Below, piece after piece: positions 29,825 to 39,194 of a stretch of DNA of 64,000 nucleotides. Each line of letters opens with the position of its first letter. Position 1 is the stretch's first letter. Source of the DNA: Hyphomonas sp. (GTDB taxonomy: Bacteria > Pseudomonadota > Alphaproteobacteria > Caulobacterales > Hyphomonadaceae); the NCBI RefSeq assembly GCF_016125515.1, contig NZ_WGLO01000008.1, positions 1-64,000 on the forward strand. The letters run 5' to 3'. The position numbers and the translations under genes are program-made. Below the pieces are notes generated by a model. That model did no database searches. It worked only from the letters and a program-made list of their open reading frames with translations, and was not told where the DNA came from.

Positions 29825-29998
29825 TCCACGTGATCTGCGATATGACTGCAGTCACGCCGGGAACAGCCGTCCGGCTCTGCATTTGGGAAAGCCGCTTTCG
29901 GCTGCGCATTCCAACCGTGCGCGCACCACGATGACAACGGGCTCTGATCGAGCCCCATCCCGGCACGGCCGCAGCAACAGGTGCAGGATGCCGGGGGC

Positions 29999-30423
29999 TT
30001 AGGCCGGCATCCTGTAGCCGGCCCCAAAAGCATAGGACATCCAGAAACAGACAATCCCGGCTTTGCCGAGGAGTTCACGGATTTCCAGTTCGGCCTGTTC
30101 CATGATCTCTGGCGCGTTGTTCAGCCGCTGGGCCAGCGTGTCGGACGCCGCGTAGATGATCAGCGCAACGGCGGAGAGCGCCGACACGAAGATCAGCGTG
30201 GCGGCAAGGCCCGGGCCGATACCGAGCTTTCCGAGCGCGCGACGGACGGGACTGAAGACGAGGGCGAGGATGACTGCGGTGACAATCGGGATGAACACCA
30301 ACTACGCGACCGAAAGCGCGCCGAAGGCCATGATCAGGAAGATGCCGATCATCGCCCAGCGCGCATTGGCGCGGGGACCTGTTCGGGCTCGTTTCCGGGG
30401 GGCGATGACGCGGCGTTCGACAT
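29999..30423 (-). pseudogene. AI-2E family transporter remnant, frameshifted, stopped and truncated
   Basis: Reading from ATG 30423, the start (MSNAASSPP) ends in a TGA. After a frameshift the frame continues as RANARWAMIGIFLIMAFGALSVA, then hits a TAG (complement at 30302-30304), then resumes as LVFIPIVTAVILALVFSPVRR and about 60 more AI-2E-like residues. Homology ends near residue GKAGI; the last residues to 29999 look unrelated. A complete AI-2E protein has more than 350 residues, so about three quarters are missing. The three lesions show long-standing decay. Confidence 0.75.
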
Positions 30424-30497
30424 TGAACTCTCCTGCGGGTGGACATCGCGGTGCGGCGGGCCGCAGCCTACGCGAAGCAGTAACCGGTGGCTATCGG

Positions 30498-31517
30498 TTA
30501 CACGTTCTTGGGCAGGCCCTCGAGTGCATGGATCAGTTCCGCCATGTCCGGCGGTACCGGCGCTTCGAAATGCAGCGTCTTGCCGGTGACCGGATGAACA
30601 AAGCCGAGCACCGCCGCATGCAGGGCCTGACGGGGAAAGGCGCGGGCAACCGCCAACGCGGCCGCATGCGCGTCGCCCGAGCCGAGCGCCGAGATGCCCA
30701 TCTGGCGGCCATAGACCGGATCGCCGATCACCGGCACGCCGATATGCGCCAAGTGCACGCGGATCTGGTGGGTGCGGCCGGTTTCGAGGCGGCACTGGAC
30801 CAGCGCAGCGGCGGGCGCGCGGGTATGCTTGTCGCGCACGCCATAGGTTTCGGCAACCTTGTAATGGGTGACCGCGCGCCGCGCGGAAGGGCTGTCCGGA
30901 TTTCTGTGCACGGACATCTTCTTCCGGTCGGTCTGCGAGCGGGCGATGGCCGCGTCAATGGTGGCAGTGAGCGGACGGGGCGCGCCGCGCGTGACGGCGA
31001 GATACATCCGCTCAATGTCGTGCTGCTCAAACAGGGCGGCAAGGCCGGTATGGGCGATCTCGGCCTTGGCAGCGACCATGACGCCGCTGGTCAGCTTATC
31101 GAGCCGGTGGACAATGCCGGGGCGTTCGACCCCGCCGATGCCGGAAAGCTGACCCTTGCAATGATGCAGCAGCGCGTTGACCAGCGTGCCGGTCTCATTG
31201 CCGGGCGCCGGATGCACCGCCATGCCGGCGGCCTTGTTCAGGACCACCAGATGGTCGTCCTCGAACAGGATTTCGAGCGGGAGCGCCTCGGCCTGCGGCT
31301 CGGCCGCAACGGGTGCCGGAAGGGCCACGATATAGATACTGCCCGCCTTGACCGGGGCGCGGGGACTGATCTCGACCCGGCCATCGACCGTGACCACGCC
31401 CTCCTCGATCAGCGCCCGGGCGCGCGACCGCGAGATTTCCGCCGCCTTCGCGCCGAGGAACGCATCGAGCCGCTGGCCGGCATCTTCAGGCGTGGCAGTG
31501 ATTTCGATCTGGCTCAT
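30498..31517 (-). CDS. rluD: RluD-type 23S rRNA pseudouridine synthase
   Basis: Converts uridines in the helix 69 region of 23S rRNA to pseudouridine. It has an N-terminal S4 RNA-binding domain (about 15-60, RLDAFLGAKAAEISRSRARALIEEG) and the RluA catalytic motif HRLDKLTSG at 137-145 with catalytic Asp140. Length is 339 residues, as expected for RluD. The subfamily is inferred from length and the S4 domain; RluC is the main alternative. Confidence 0.87.
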   Translation of the reverse strand: MSQIEITATPEDAGQRLDAFLGAKAAEISRSRARALIEEGVVTVDGRVEISPRAPVKAGSIYIVALPAPVAAEPQAEALPLEILFEDDHLVVLNKAAGMAVHPAPGNETGTLVNALLHHCKGQLSGIGGVERPGIVHRLDKLTSGVMVAAKAEIAHTGLAALFEQHDIERMYLAVTRGAPRPLTATIDAAIARSQTDRKKMSVHRNPDSPSARRAVTHYKVAETYGVRDKHTRAPAAALVQCRLETGRTHQIRVHLAHIGVPVIGDPVYGRQMGISALGSGDAHAAALAVARAFPRQALHAAVLGFVHPVTGKTLHFEAPVPPDMAELIHALEGLPKNV

Positions 31518-31608
31518 GATGGCGCCTTATAGACGAGGCCTGCGGGCTGCGTCATGCTGGCTTCACACTGCCGGTTCATAAGGCGGCATTCTTTCGGGGA
31601 GATTCCAG

Positions 31609-33300
31609 ATGGTACAGGTGACACGGCGCGGACTTCTGGGCGGCGCAGCCCTTGGCTCGATCGGCCTGGCGGCCTGCAAGACGGCGCCGGTCGCGGACGA
31701 AGGATTCCAGGGCGAACTCGCCTTCCTGCACGGCGTAGCCTCCGGCGATCCCCTGCCCGGCGCGATGATCCTCTGGACCCGGGTGACCCCGCTGTCCGGC
31801 ACTGGCCCGGTGACGGTGACCTGGGAAGTCTTCGAGGCCGGCAGCCAGACCCCGGCAGCGTCTGGTGAGGTGGTGACCTCCGAGGCCCGCGACTATACGG
31901 TGAAGGCCGATGCGACCGGGCTGAAGGCTGCGACGGCCTACACGTACCGGTTCAAGGCGAAGGCTGCCGACGGAGACGTCATCTCGCCGGAAGGGCGCAC
32001 GCGCACGCCGTCGGCGGACGCGAGCGCGCCGGTGAAGCTGGCGGTTGCGTCCTGCGCCAACTGGCAGTTCGGCCTGTTCAATGTGTACCGCGAGATGGCC
32101 AATGAGCCAGGCCTCGACGCGATCGTGCACCTGGGCGACTACATGTACGAGTACGGCACCGACGGGTATGGCGGCGACGTGGCGGCCCAGCTTGGCCGGC
32201 CGCATGATCCGCCCACCGAGATCATATCGCTGTCCGACTATCGCCGCCGGCATGCCCAGTACAAGAGCGACCCGAACTTGCAGGCCGCCCATGCCGCGGC
32301 GCCCTGGATCTGCACCTGGGACGACCATGAGAGTGCCAACGATTCCTACCGGACGGGCGCCGAAAACCACAATCCCGACAAGGGCGAAGGCGAATGGAGC
32401 GATCGCAAGATGCGCGCGCTGCAGGCCTATTTCGAATGGATGCCGATCCGTGAGCCAAAATCGGGCGAAGTCACATCCGCCGTCTGGCGCACGTTCCGGT
32501 TCGGCAATGTGGCCACGGTCCACGCGCTCGACTCACGCCTCACCGGCCGGTCCGAGCCGCTGGACTGGGGCTCGGCGCTCGCTGGCGCGGCGACGCAGGA
32601 AGAGATCGGCGCACGCGTGATGGCGACGATGCAGGCGGTGGCGGACCCCGCACGCACGATGCTGGGCGCCGAGCAGGAAGCCTGGCTGGCGGGTGAATTG
32701 AAAGCCTCAGTCCAGTCCGGCGCGACGTGGCAGGTGCTGGCCAACCAGGTCGTGATGGCGCGCAACCGGCTGCCCGATTTCACGACGATCATGACCGAGG
32801 AACAGAAGGCCGCGCAGGACCGGCCTGAAGTGCTGGCGATGCTGCCCTTCACGGCGCTCGGCCTGCCCTGGAACCTTGATGCCTGGGACGGCTATCCGAT
32901 GGCGCGCGAGCGGCTCTATGCCAGCGTGGCCGAAGCCGGCGCCGCACTGGTGACGCTGGCGGGCGACACGCACACGGCATTTGCCAACGAACTCTATGAC
33001 GCAGTCGGCGTGCGGCGCGGGGTCGAGTTTGCGTGCACCTCGGTCAGCTCCCCCGGCATGGGCGCGTATGTGAAGGCGGTGCCGGACCTCGGCCAGCTGA
33101 TCGCCGACGTGAACCCGGAAGTCGTCTGGCATGACCCGTTCAGCCATGGCTTCACGCTGGTCACGCTGACACCGGAATCGGCGCGCGCCGATTACCGGAC
33201 GGTGTCGACGATCTACGCGTCGGAATACACGGCAGCGACTGTGGCGAGCTATGCCGCTTCGGTGGACAAGGGCAGTGTGACCGCACTGTCGCCGGTCTAG
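31609..33300 (+). CDS. phoD: Alkaline phosphatase D
   Basis: A phosphodiesterase/phosphatase exported folded by Tat: the N-terminus has TRRGLLGG with a following hydrophobic stretch and a possible lipobox Cys23. PhoD features include AVASCANWQFG, HLGDYMYEYG, WICTWDDHESAND and GDTHTAF. 563 residues. Its 3' end shares four bases (CTAG, 33297-33300) with the converging gene. The upstream region has only weak Pho-box-like matches. Confidence 0.93.
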   Translation: MVQVTRRGLLGGAALGSIGLAACKTAPVADEGFQGELAFLHGVASGDPLPGAMILWTRVTPLSGTGPVTVTWEVFEAGSQTPAASGEVVTSEARDYTVKADATGLKAATAYTYRFKAKAADGDVISPEGRTRTPSADASAPVKLAVASCANWQFGLFNVYREMANEPGLDAIVHLGDYMYEYGTDGYGGDVAAQLGRPHDPPTEIISLSDYRRRHAQYKSDPNLQAAHAAAPWICTWDDHESANDSYRTGAENHNPDKGEGEWSDRKMRALQAYFEWMPIREPKSGEVTSAVWRTFRFGNVATVHALDSRLTGRSEPLDWGSALAGAATQEEIGARVMATMQAVADPARTMLGAEQEAWLAGELKASVQSGATWQVLANQVVMARNRLPDFTTIMTEEQKAAQDRPEVLAMLPFTALGLPWNLDAWDGYPMARERLYASVAEAGAALVTLAGDTHTAFANELYDAVGVRRGVEFACTSVSSPGMGAYVKAVPDLGQLIADVNPEVVWHDPFSHGFTLVTLTPESARADYRTVSTIYASEYTAATVASYAASVDKGSVTALSPV

Positions 33301-34055
33301 TCGAGCAGGCCCGACAGGGTCGAACGGCCGCCATCGAGAATCAGGCTCTGGCCGGTCATGTAGGCAGCGGCGGGAGATGCGATAAAGCGCGCTGCCTCGG
33401 CGATTTCATCAGCTTGCGCGGCGCGGCCGAGCGGTACGCGCCGGGCGGTCCAGCTTTCGGCGCGCTCTTCGCGCGGACGGATGGCGACCACAGCATTCAC
33501 GCGGATCCCGTGCTCGGCCAGTTCCAGCGCGCCGGCCCGCATGACACCGAGAATGGCGCTCTGGGCGACGGTTTCGGTGAACCGGCCTGGCATCGAGGCA
33601 ATCGAGGCATAGCCGAGGATGAAGGTGATCGTCCCCTTCTGACGGATACGCTCGACACCGGCCTGTGGCAGGTCTTCCTGGTCGAGCAGGCGCTCGGCTA
33701 TGACACGCAGCGCAAGCGCCGCGCCGCGGGCGGAGCGGGCGAGCGCTTTTTCGAACTTCTCCTGGGCGAAATCGAGCAGGTGGTCGCTGTCCTCGATCTC
33801 GGGAACGATCACGGCATTGTCGATGCGGCCGAAGGCTTCCAGCGCGGCCGTGATCGCATTGCGCAGCCCGAGGCGCGAATGCAGCTCGCCATGATAGGTG
33901 GCCGCGCCGTCTTCCAGCGCGTCGCGGGCCACTTCAAGGCGTTCGTCCGACGGATCGGCCACCAGAACGCGGTGGCCGTCTTCCTGGAAGGTGCGGGCGA
34001 TCGCGTCGCCGACTTCGCGGCCGAGCCCGAGAACGAGGGTTACGGGCTCACCCAC
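33297..34055 (-). CDS. SDR-family protein lacking the catalytic Tyr-Lys pair
   Basis: 252 residues with the short-chain dehydrogenase fold: cofactor loop GLGREVG (10-16), ALEAFGRIDNAV, and GIRVNAV and MTGQSLILDGG near the end. Where active members have YxxxK there is E161 and Q165 in ETVAQS, so normal oxidoreductase chemistry is unlikely. It may be an enoyl-ACP-reductase-like variant, a binding protein or a regulator. The stop codon shares bases with that of phoD. Confidence 0.75.
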   Translation of the reverse strand: MGEPVTLVLGLGREVGDAIARTFQEDGHRVLVADPSDERLEVARDALEDGAATYHGELHSRLGLRNAITAALEAFGRIDNAVIVPEIEDSDHLLDFAQEKFEKALARSARGAALALRVIAERLLDQEDLPQAGVERIRQKGTITFILGYASIASMPGRFTETVAQSAILGVMRAGALELAEHGIRVNAVVAIRPREERAESWTARRVPLGRAAQADEIAEAARFIASPAAAYMTGQSLILDGGRSTLSGLLD

Positions 34056-34182
34056 GGGCGAAACCAGCCGCAGGCGGCGCGCCGCGAAGATCGAAATCAG
34101 GTGTCATCGGCCCATTCTCCAGACGGCTGCGACCAGGTTGAGTCCCGGCCAGACCGCAAGAAGCGGGCCAAAGGGGCTGGCG

Positions 34183-34350
34183 TCAGCTGGCTTTCAACTG
34201 TCGCAGCTGCTCCTTAATCCTGAGTTTCTGTCGCTTCAAATCCTTGACCGTCAAATCATCGCTGGAAGGGCGCTTCTGTTCGGCGGATATCTGTTCGTCC
34301 AGTTGGCGGTGCTTGTTGGCAAGCTCACTGATCCGACCATCGAGCGACAT
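34183..34350 (-). CDS. YdcH-like DUF465 protein
   Basis: 55 residues forming two charged helices (MSLDGRISELANKHRQLDEQI, then DLKRQKLRIKEQLRQL). The size and coiled-coil pattern match DUF465/YdcH. The role is unknown; members are small and cytoplasmic. ATG 34350 begins the conserved part; codons further upstream do not match the family. Confidence 0.85.
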   Translation of the reverse strand: MSLDGRISELANKHRQLDEQISAEQKRPSSDDLTVKDLKRQKLRIKEQLRQLKAS

Positions 34351-34467
34351 GGGCAGTCTCCTTGTTTTCAGCACGGCATTTGAGAAGCCGTACGCGCAGC
34401 ATGCCACAGGTGCAGACGAGAGTCATGCGACACCGGGTCCCGAATACGTTAACTGTCATTTACCCAG

Positions 34468-35136
34468 TCAGCGCGCGGCGCGCCCGTCGGTCTTGCGGCG
34501 GGATTTCTCGACGAACATGGCCTGGTCGGCCCGCGCGATCAGGGCGGCAGCGCCCTGGCCCGGGCGCCATTCCACGACGCCGCAGGAGGCCCCGATGCGC
34601 ACAATGGGCGTTTCGGCGCTGGCCTCGTCGCGCACTTCAAGGGCGTCGATGGCCTCGGCCAGCTGGGCCGCCTTGCGCCGGCTGTCCTCGAAGCTGGCAT
34701 GGGCCAGCACGACGCCGAACTCGTCCCCGCCGAGGCGGCCGACAATATCAGTTTCGCGGGTCCGCTGGGCCAGGATTTCGGCGACCTTGAGCAGAACGCT
34801 GTCGCCGGCCGCGTGGCCATAGATGTCGTTAACCAGCTTGAAGTTGTCGAGATCGATGAAGATCAGCGACAGCGGCGTCTGGAACCGGCCTGACAGGGCG
34901 ATCTCGCGGCGCACTTCGCGCTCGAAGGCCCGGCGGTTGAAGATCGGTAGCAGGGCGTCATTGTCCGCCAGCAGCTCGGACTCTGCCAAAGCGGCGCGCA
35001 GCATCGCGGATTCGTCGCGCAGCGCCATGACCTCCTCGCTCAAGGCCTCCACCGCCGCCCTTGTGCGCCGGTCAAGCTGGGTCAGGTCGAGACCCAGCGC
35101 GTCCAGAAGGGCGCGGGTTTCGCCGGGATCCGACAT
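34468..35136 (-). CDS. Diguanylate cyclase (GGDEF domain)
   Basis: Makes cyclic di-GMP from GTP. The active-site loop is an exact GGDEF at 136-140, and an inhibitory RxxD site (RETD, 127-130) lies five residues before it, so product inhibition is expected. The N-terminal 60 residues are helical, with no known sensor domain and no membrane segment. ATG 35136 is preferred because AAGGA lies 7-8 bases upstream; ATG 35154 is the alternative. Confidence 0.92.
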   Translation of the reverse strand: MSDPGETRALLDALGLDLTQLDRRTRAAVEALSEEVMALRDESAMLRAALAESELLADNDALLPIFNRRAFEREVRREIALSGRFQTPLSLIFIDLDNFKLVNDIYGHAAGDSVLLKVAEILAQRTRETDIVGRLGGDEFGVVLAHASFEDSRRKAAQLAEAIDALEVRDEASAETPIVRIGASCGVVEWRPGQGAAALIARADQAMFVEKSRRKTDGRAAR

Positions 35137-35277
35137 GGGAAAGTCCTTCGCCATGGCGGGCAGGATAGCGCCGAATCAGCCCCCTGTAGAGCCCTGCCCG
35201 CACTTCGCGCGTGACGCGAATGGTTGACCGGCCCGCGCGCGCTCCTATGGTGCGCGTTTTCCGGCAGCGAGGCGGGT

Positions 35278-35772
35278 ATGGGAACGGGCAAGACCCCGGT
35301 TGTGGGCATCATCATGGGCAGCCAGTCGGACTGGCCGGTCATGCAGGAAGCCGCCCGGATGTTGGAGGCGATGGGGGTTGACTATGAGGCGCGCATCGTC
35401 TCGGCCCATCGGACGCCGGACCGGCTGACGGACTATTCCAAGACGGCCAAGGGGCGCGGGATCAAGGTGATCATCGCCGGCGCCGGCGGGGCGGCCCATC
35501 TGCCCGGCATGACGGCCGCGATGACCCCTCTGCCCGTGTTGGGCGTGCCGGTGCAATCGAAAGCCCTGTCCGGCCTCGACAGCCTGTTGTCGATTGTCCA
35601 GATGCCGAAAGGCGTGCCGGTCGGCACCCTGGCCATCGGCGAAGCGGGCGCGGCCAATGCCGGCCTGCTGGCCGCTTCGATCATCGCGCTCGAAGATGCG
35701 GGCGTGGCCGCGAAGCTCGACGCCTTCCGCGCCGCCCAGACCGATGGCGTGAAAGAGGTTCCGGAAGGATGA
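35278..35772 (+). CDS. purE: N5-carboxyaminoimidazole ribonucleotide mutase
   Basis: Catalyses the carboxyl shift giving CAIR in purine synthesis. Diagnostic motifs are [13 protein letters not shown] near the N-terminus, [10 protein letters not shown], and [14 protein letters not shown]. Length 164 residues. ATG 35278 is chosen by homology over an upstream alternative at 35224. The 3' end overlaps purK by 4 bases (ATGA), the usual purEK arrangement. Confidence 0.96.
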   Translation: MGTGKTPVVGIIMGSQSDWPVMQEAARMLEAMGVDYEARIVSAHRTPDRLTDYSKTAKGRGIKVIIAGAGGAAHLPGMTAAMTPLPVLGVPVQSKALSGLDSLLSIVQMPKGVPVGTLAIGEAGAANAGLLAASIIALEDAGVAAKLDAFRAAQTDGVKEVPEG

Positions 35773-36848
35773 CGCCGCTAAGGCCCGGCGCCACGATCGG
35801 GATTCTCGGCGGGGGCCAGCTCGGCCGGATGCTGGCCTGCGCGGGCGCGCAGCTTGGTTTCGACATGCTGATCTATTCGCCGGAGGAAAACTCGCCCGCC
35901 GGACGGGTCGCAGCCGGCACCTGGTGCGCGGCCTGGGATAATGGCGAAGCGCTGGCCGAGTTTGCCGAAGCCTGCGATGTGGTGACGCTGGAATTCGAGA
36001 ACGTCCCGGTACTGACGATTGACACGGTAGAAGCCGCCGGAACGCCGGTGCGCCCGGGTTCGGCGTCCCTGAAGATCTCGCAGGACCGATACACCGAGAA
36101 GACCTTCCTGAACGAACAGGGCATCACCACTGCGCCGTTCGAGCCGGTCGACGGGCCGGGCGACATCACCGCCGCGCTGGCGACGCTCGGCGGAAAGGGC
36201 GTGCTGAAGACGCGCCGCGAAGGCTATGACGGCAAGGGGCAGGCCTGGATCAGGTCCGCGGAAGAAGCCGAGACGGCCTGGGACCGGATCGGCGGCGCGC
36301 CGGCCATCCTGGAAGCCGCCATCGCTTTCCAGTGCGAGATTTCGGTGATCGTCGCGCGCGGGCCGGATGGCGACACGCGCACCTGGGCGCCGCCGCGCAA
36401 CCTGCACAAGGACGGCATCCTTGCGGTGTCCTCCGTGCCTTCGGGCCTGCCGAAAGCGATCGAGGACGAAGCCCGCGCCAAGGCGATGAAGCTGGCCGAG
36501 GCGCTCGATCATGTCGGCGTGCTGGCGCTGGAATTCTTCGTGCTGCAGGACGGCATGCTGCTGGCCAACGAGTTTGCCCCGCGCGTGCACAATTCCGGCC
36601 ACTGGACGCCCGAAGCGAGCCAGACCGGGCAATTCGAACAACATATCCGCGCCGTGGCTGGCTGGCCGCTCGGCGATACGCACCGGCTGCACGACGCGGA
36701 GATGATCAACCTGATCGGCGAAGCGGGGCTTGTCAGCCCGGCGAGCCTCGGGCCCCATGACACGCTGACCCTCTACGGCAAGCGCGAAGCCCGTCCGGGG
36801 CGTAAGATGGGCCACATCACCCGCCGCCTCGGCCCGCGAAAGGACTGA
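35769..36848 (+). CDS. purK: N5-carboxyaminoimidazole ribonucleotide synthase
   Basis: An ATP-grasp enzyme that carboxylates AIR using bicarbonate. The opening [14 protein letters not shown], the segment [13 protein letters not shown] and the late [14 protein letters not shown] are hallmarks. 359 residues. It supplies the substrate for PurE, and the start overlaps the purE stop. A creatininase-like gene follows after only 4 bases and may be cotranscribed. Confidence 0.95.
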   Translation: MTPLRPGATIGILGGGQLGRMLACAGAQLGFDMLIYSPEENSPAGRVAAGTWCAAWDNGEALAEFAEACDVVTLEFENVPVLTIDTVEAAGTPVRPGSASLKISQDRYTEKTFLNEQGITTAPFEPVDGPGDITAALATLGGKGVLKTRREGYDGKGQAWIRSAEEAETAWDRIGGAPAILEAAIAFQCEISVIVARGPDGDTRTWAPPRNLHKDGILAVSSVPSGLPKAIEDEARAKAMKLAEALDHVGVLALEFFVLQDGMLLANEFAPRVHNSGHWTPEASQTGQFEQHIRAVAGWPLGDTHRLHDAEMINLIGEAGLVSPASLGPHDTLTLYGKREARPGRKMGHITRRLGPRKD

Positions 36849-36852
36849 ACCC

Positions 36853-37608
36853 ATGCGCCTTCCCGTCTCCACCTGGCCGGACATCGAAGCCTGGCTCAAG
36901 AAATCGAAAACCATCGTGGTGCCCATCGGCTCGATGGAACAGCACGGACCGAACGGTTTCATCGGAACCGATGCGCTGTGCCCGGAGATCATTGCCAACC
37001 ATGCCGAAAGCCTTGCGCCGGACGACCTGCTGATCGGGCCGACCTTCAATGTCGGCTGCGCGCAGCACCATCTCGGCTTTCCCGGCACGATCACACTGCG
37101 CCCGTCAACCATGATTGCCGCGATGGCGGACTGGACCGAGAGCCTGATGCGTCACGGGTTCGAGCGGATCTACTGGTTCAACGGTCATGGCGGCAACATC
37201 TCGACCATCGAGGCCGCCTTCGCCGAGATCCACGCCCGGCGCAGCTTTGATCCGCGCGGCGCCGACAACCGGCCGGGCCTCAGCCTGAAGCGGCGCGACT
37301 GGTGGGACTTCAAGGAGGTGATGGGGCTCTGCAACCAGCTCTATCCGGTTGGCCATGGCAGCCACGCCACCGCGTCGGAGGTCTCGGTCACCTACTGGGC
37401 CTATCCGGACCGCGAGCGCCAGCATACCGAGATGAGCCCGAAGATCGCCCCGAACGGCACGATCAGCGACGCGGTAAGCTATCGCCGGGATTTCCCGGAT
37501 GGCCGCATCGGGTCGGATCCGACCCAGTCCAACGCGGCGGACGGCGAGAAGATCGTCGCGGCGGCTGCCAAGTGCCTGATCGAGGACGTGGCGCGGTTTG
37601 GTGCCTGA
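36853..37608 (+). CDS. Creatininase family protein
   Basis: 251 residues. The metal-binding pattern of the family is present: PIGSMEQHGP near residue 27, a following aspartate in GTDAL, HHLGFPGT, and FNGHGGN. Members include creatininase and the formamide hydrolases of riboflavin and F420 synthesis, so the substrate cannot be assigned. It sits directly behind purEK, which could hint at a purine- or formamide-related role; this is inference. Confidence 0.85.
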   Translation: MRLPVSTWPDIEAWLKKSKTIVVPIGSMEQHGPNGFIGTDALCPEIIANHAESLAPDDLLIGPTFNVGCAQHHLGFPGTITLRPSTMIAAMADWTESLMRHGFERIYWFNGHGGNISTIEAAFAEIHARRSFDPRGADNRPGLSLKRRDWWDFKEVMGLCNQLYPVGHGSHATASEVSVTYWAYPDRERQHTEMSPKIAPNGTISDAVSYRRDFPDGRIGSDPTQSNAADGEKIVAAAAKCLIEDVARFGA

Positions 37609-37697
37609 ATTCTGCGCAATCTTCGCAGGCCTGCTCTGGAAGCGTTAAGCCAAGCGGTCTATCCACGAAGGCCAGAAGGTGAGGCAACCAAGGCAGT

Positions 37698-38429
37698 ATG
37701 CTCGAGGTCAAGGCACTCGAAAAATCCTACGGCCCGAAACAGGCCGTGCGCGGTGTATCGTTCACCGTGGAAAAAGGCACCGTGCTCGGGTTTCTCGGGC
37801 CGAACGGGGCGGGCAAGTCCACGACCATGCGGATGATTGCCGGTGTGCTGGAGCCGGATGCCGGCGATGCGCTCATCGATGGCAAGTCGATCATCGCGAA
37901 CCGGCGGGCAGCGCAGGCAGCCCTCGGCTACCTGCCGGAAGGCGCGCCGCTTTATGAGGACATGACGCCGCCGGAATTCCTGCGCTTCCTGGCCGAGGCG
38001 CGGTCCCTGCCCCGGGCCGGGCGGCGCGATGCCATCGACCGGGCGATTGCCGATGCGCGCATTTCGACGGTCAGCCATCAGCGGATCAGGGATCTTTCCA
38101 AGGGTTATCGCCGCCGGGTCGGCCTGGCGGGGGCCATCCTGCACGATCCGCCCGTTCTGGTGCTGGACGAGCCGACCGACGGGCTGGACCCGAACCAGAA
38201 GCGTGCCGTGCGCGCGCTGATCGCCCGGATGGCGCCGACCAAGGCGATCATCATCTCGACCCATACGCTGACCGAAGTGCCGGCGATGTGCCACCGCGCG
38301 GTGCTGATCGACCGGGGACGGATCATCGCGGACGACACGCCGGCAGGAATTGCCAGGCGCTCCGAGGACGGCACGCTGGAATCGGCCTTCACGCGCCTCA
38401 CCGACCAGGTGGAGGACGAAACGCAATGA
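37698..38429 (+). CDS. ABC transporter ATP-binding protein, GldA-like
   Basis: 243 residues with Walker A GPNGAGKST (34-42), a signature region LSKGYRRRV that deviates from LSGGQ, Walker B VLVLDEPTDGLDP, and a late histidine switch in STHTL. It overlaps the permease gene by 4 bases. The four-gene unit (ATPase, permease, GldG-like, DUF4340) matches the GldA/GldF/GldG-type system found widely outside gliding bacteria, where the cargo is unknown. Confidence 0.88.
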   Translation: MLEVKALEKSYGPKQAVRGVSFTVEKGTVLGFLGPNGAGKSTTMRMIAGVLEPDAGDALIDGKSIIANRRAAQAALGYLPEGAPLYEDMTPPEFLRFLAEARSLPRAGRRDAIDRAIADARISTVSHQRIRDLSKGYRRRVGLAGAILHDPPVLVLDEPTDGLDPNQKRAVRALIARMAPTKAIIISTHTLTEVPAMCHRAVLIDRGRIIADDTPAGIARRSEDGTLESAFTRLTDQVEDETQ

Positions 38430-39184
38430 ACGGCTTCCTGACCCGGCAGATGAGCGGCTTCAGCGCGACCTACCGGCGCGAGCTGGGCGCCTATTTCGCA
38501 ACGCCGATGGCGTATGTGTTCCTCGCCGTGTTCCTTCTGGCGCTCGGCATGTTCACCTGGGAGGCCGGCCGCTTCTTCGACACCGGCGTCGCGGACTTGC
38601 AGCCCTTCTTCATGTGGCATCCCTGGCTCTACATGATCTTCCTGCCAGCCCTGGCCATGCGGCTGTGGGCGGATGAAGCGGCGAGCGGCACCGATGAATT
38701 GCTGCTGTCGCTGCCGGTCGGCATTCCGGGGTTGGTGCTGGGCAAGCTGCTGGCAGCCTGGACGGTTGCGGCAGCCGGCCTAGTGCTGACGGCCCCGATG
38801 TGGGTGTCGGTCAACTTCCTCGGCCCCGCGGACAATACGGCGATTGCGCTGACCTATTTCATCAGCCTACTGATGGCGGGCGCTTATCTGTCGATCGGCG
38901 CCGCAGTGTCCGCGCTGACCGGCAGCCAGGTCGCCGCCTTCGTGATCAGCGTGGTGATCGCCTTCGTGTTCACGGCCGCCGGCTGGCCGCTGGTCCTCTC
39001 CACAGTGCAGGCCCTGTTCGGAACCGGTTTTGCAGACCTGATCGCGCGCTTCTCCTTCATCACCCAGTTTGAAGGCGCGCAGCGCGGCGTGCTGGAATTG
39101 CGGGCCGTCGCCTATTTCCTCGGCTTCACGGCGACCTTCGCCTATCTCAACTGCCTCTGGGCCTCGCGCCAGAGACTGGGCTGA
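38426..39184 (+). CDS. ABC transporter permease, GldF-like
   Basis: 252 residues with about six membrane helices. The start SATYRRELGAYFATPMAYVFLAVFL and the loop LWADEAASGTDELLLSLPV are typical of GldF/ABC-2 permeases. ATG 38426 is fixed by the 4-base overlap with the ATPase stop. The partner ATPase lies upstream and the substrate-handling GldG-like gene follows 10 bases later. Confidence 0.87.
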   Translation: MNGFLTRQMSGFSATYRRELGAYFATPMAYVFLAVFLLALGMFTWEAGRFFDTGVADLQPFFMWHPWLYMIFLPALAMRLWADEAASGTDELLLSLPVGIPGLVLGKLLAAWTVAAAGLVLTAPMWVSVNFLGPADNTAIALTYFISLLMAGAYLSIGAAVSALTGSQVAAFVISVVIAFVFTAAGWPLVLSTVQALFGTGFADLIARFSFITQFEGAQRGVLELRAVAYFLGFTATFAYLNCLWASRQRLG

Positions 39185-39194
39185 GGGCGCCGGC

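Noticed and set aside
29739-30078. Short minus-strand frames between the DUF6090-like gene and the AI-2E remnant
   Set aside because: No homology, atypical composition and overlap with the DUF6090-like gene.
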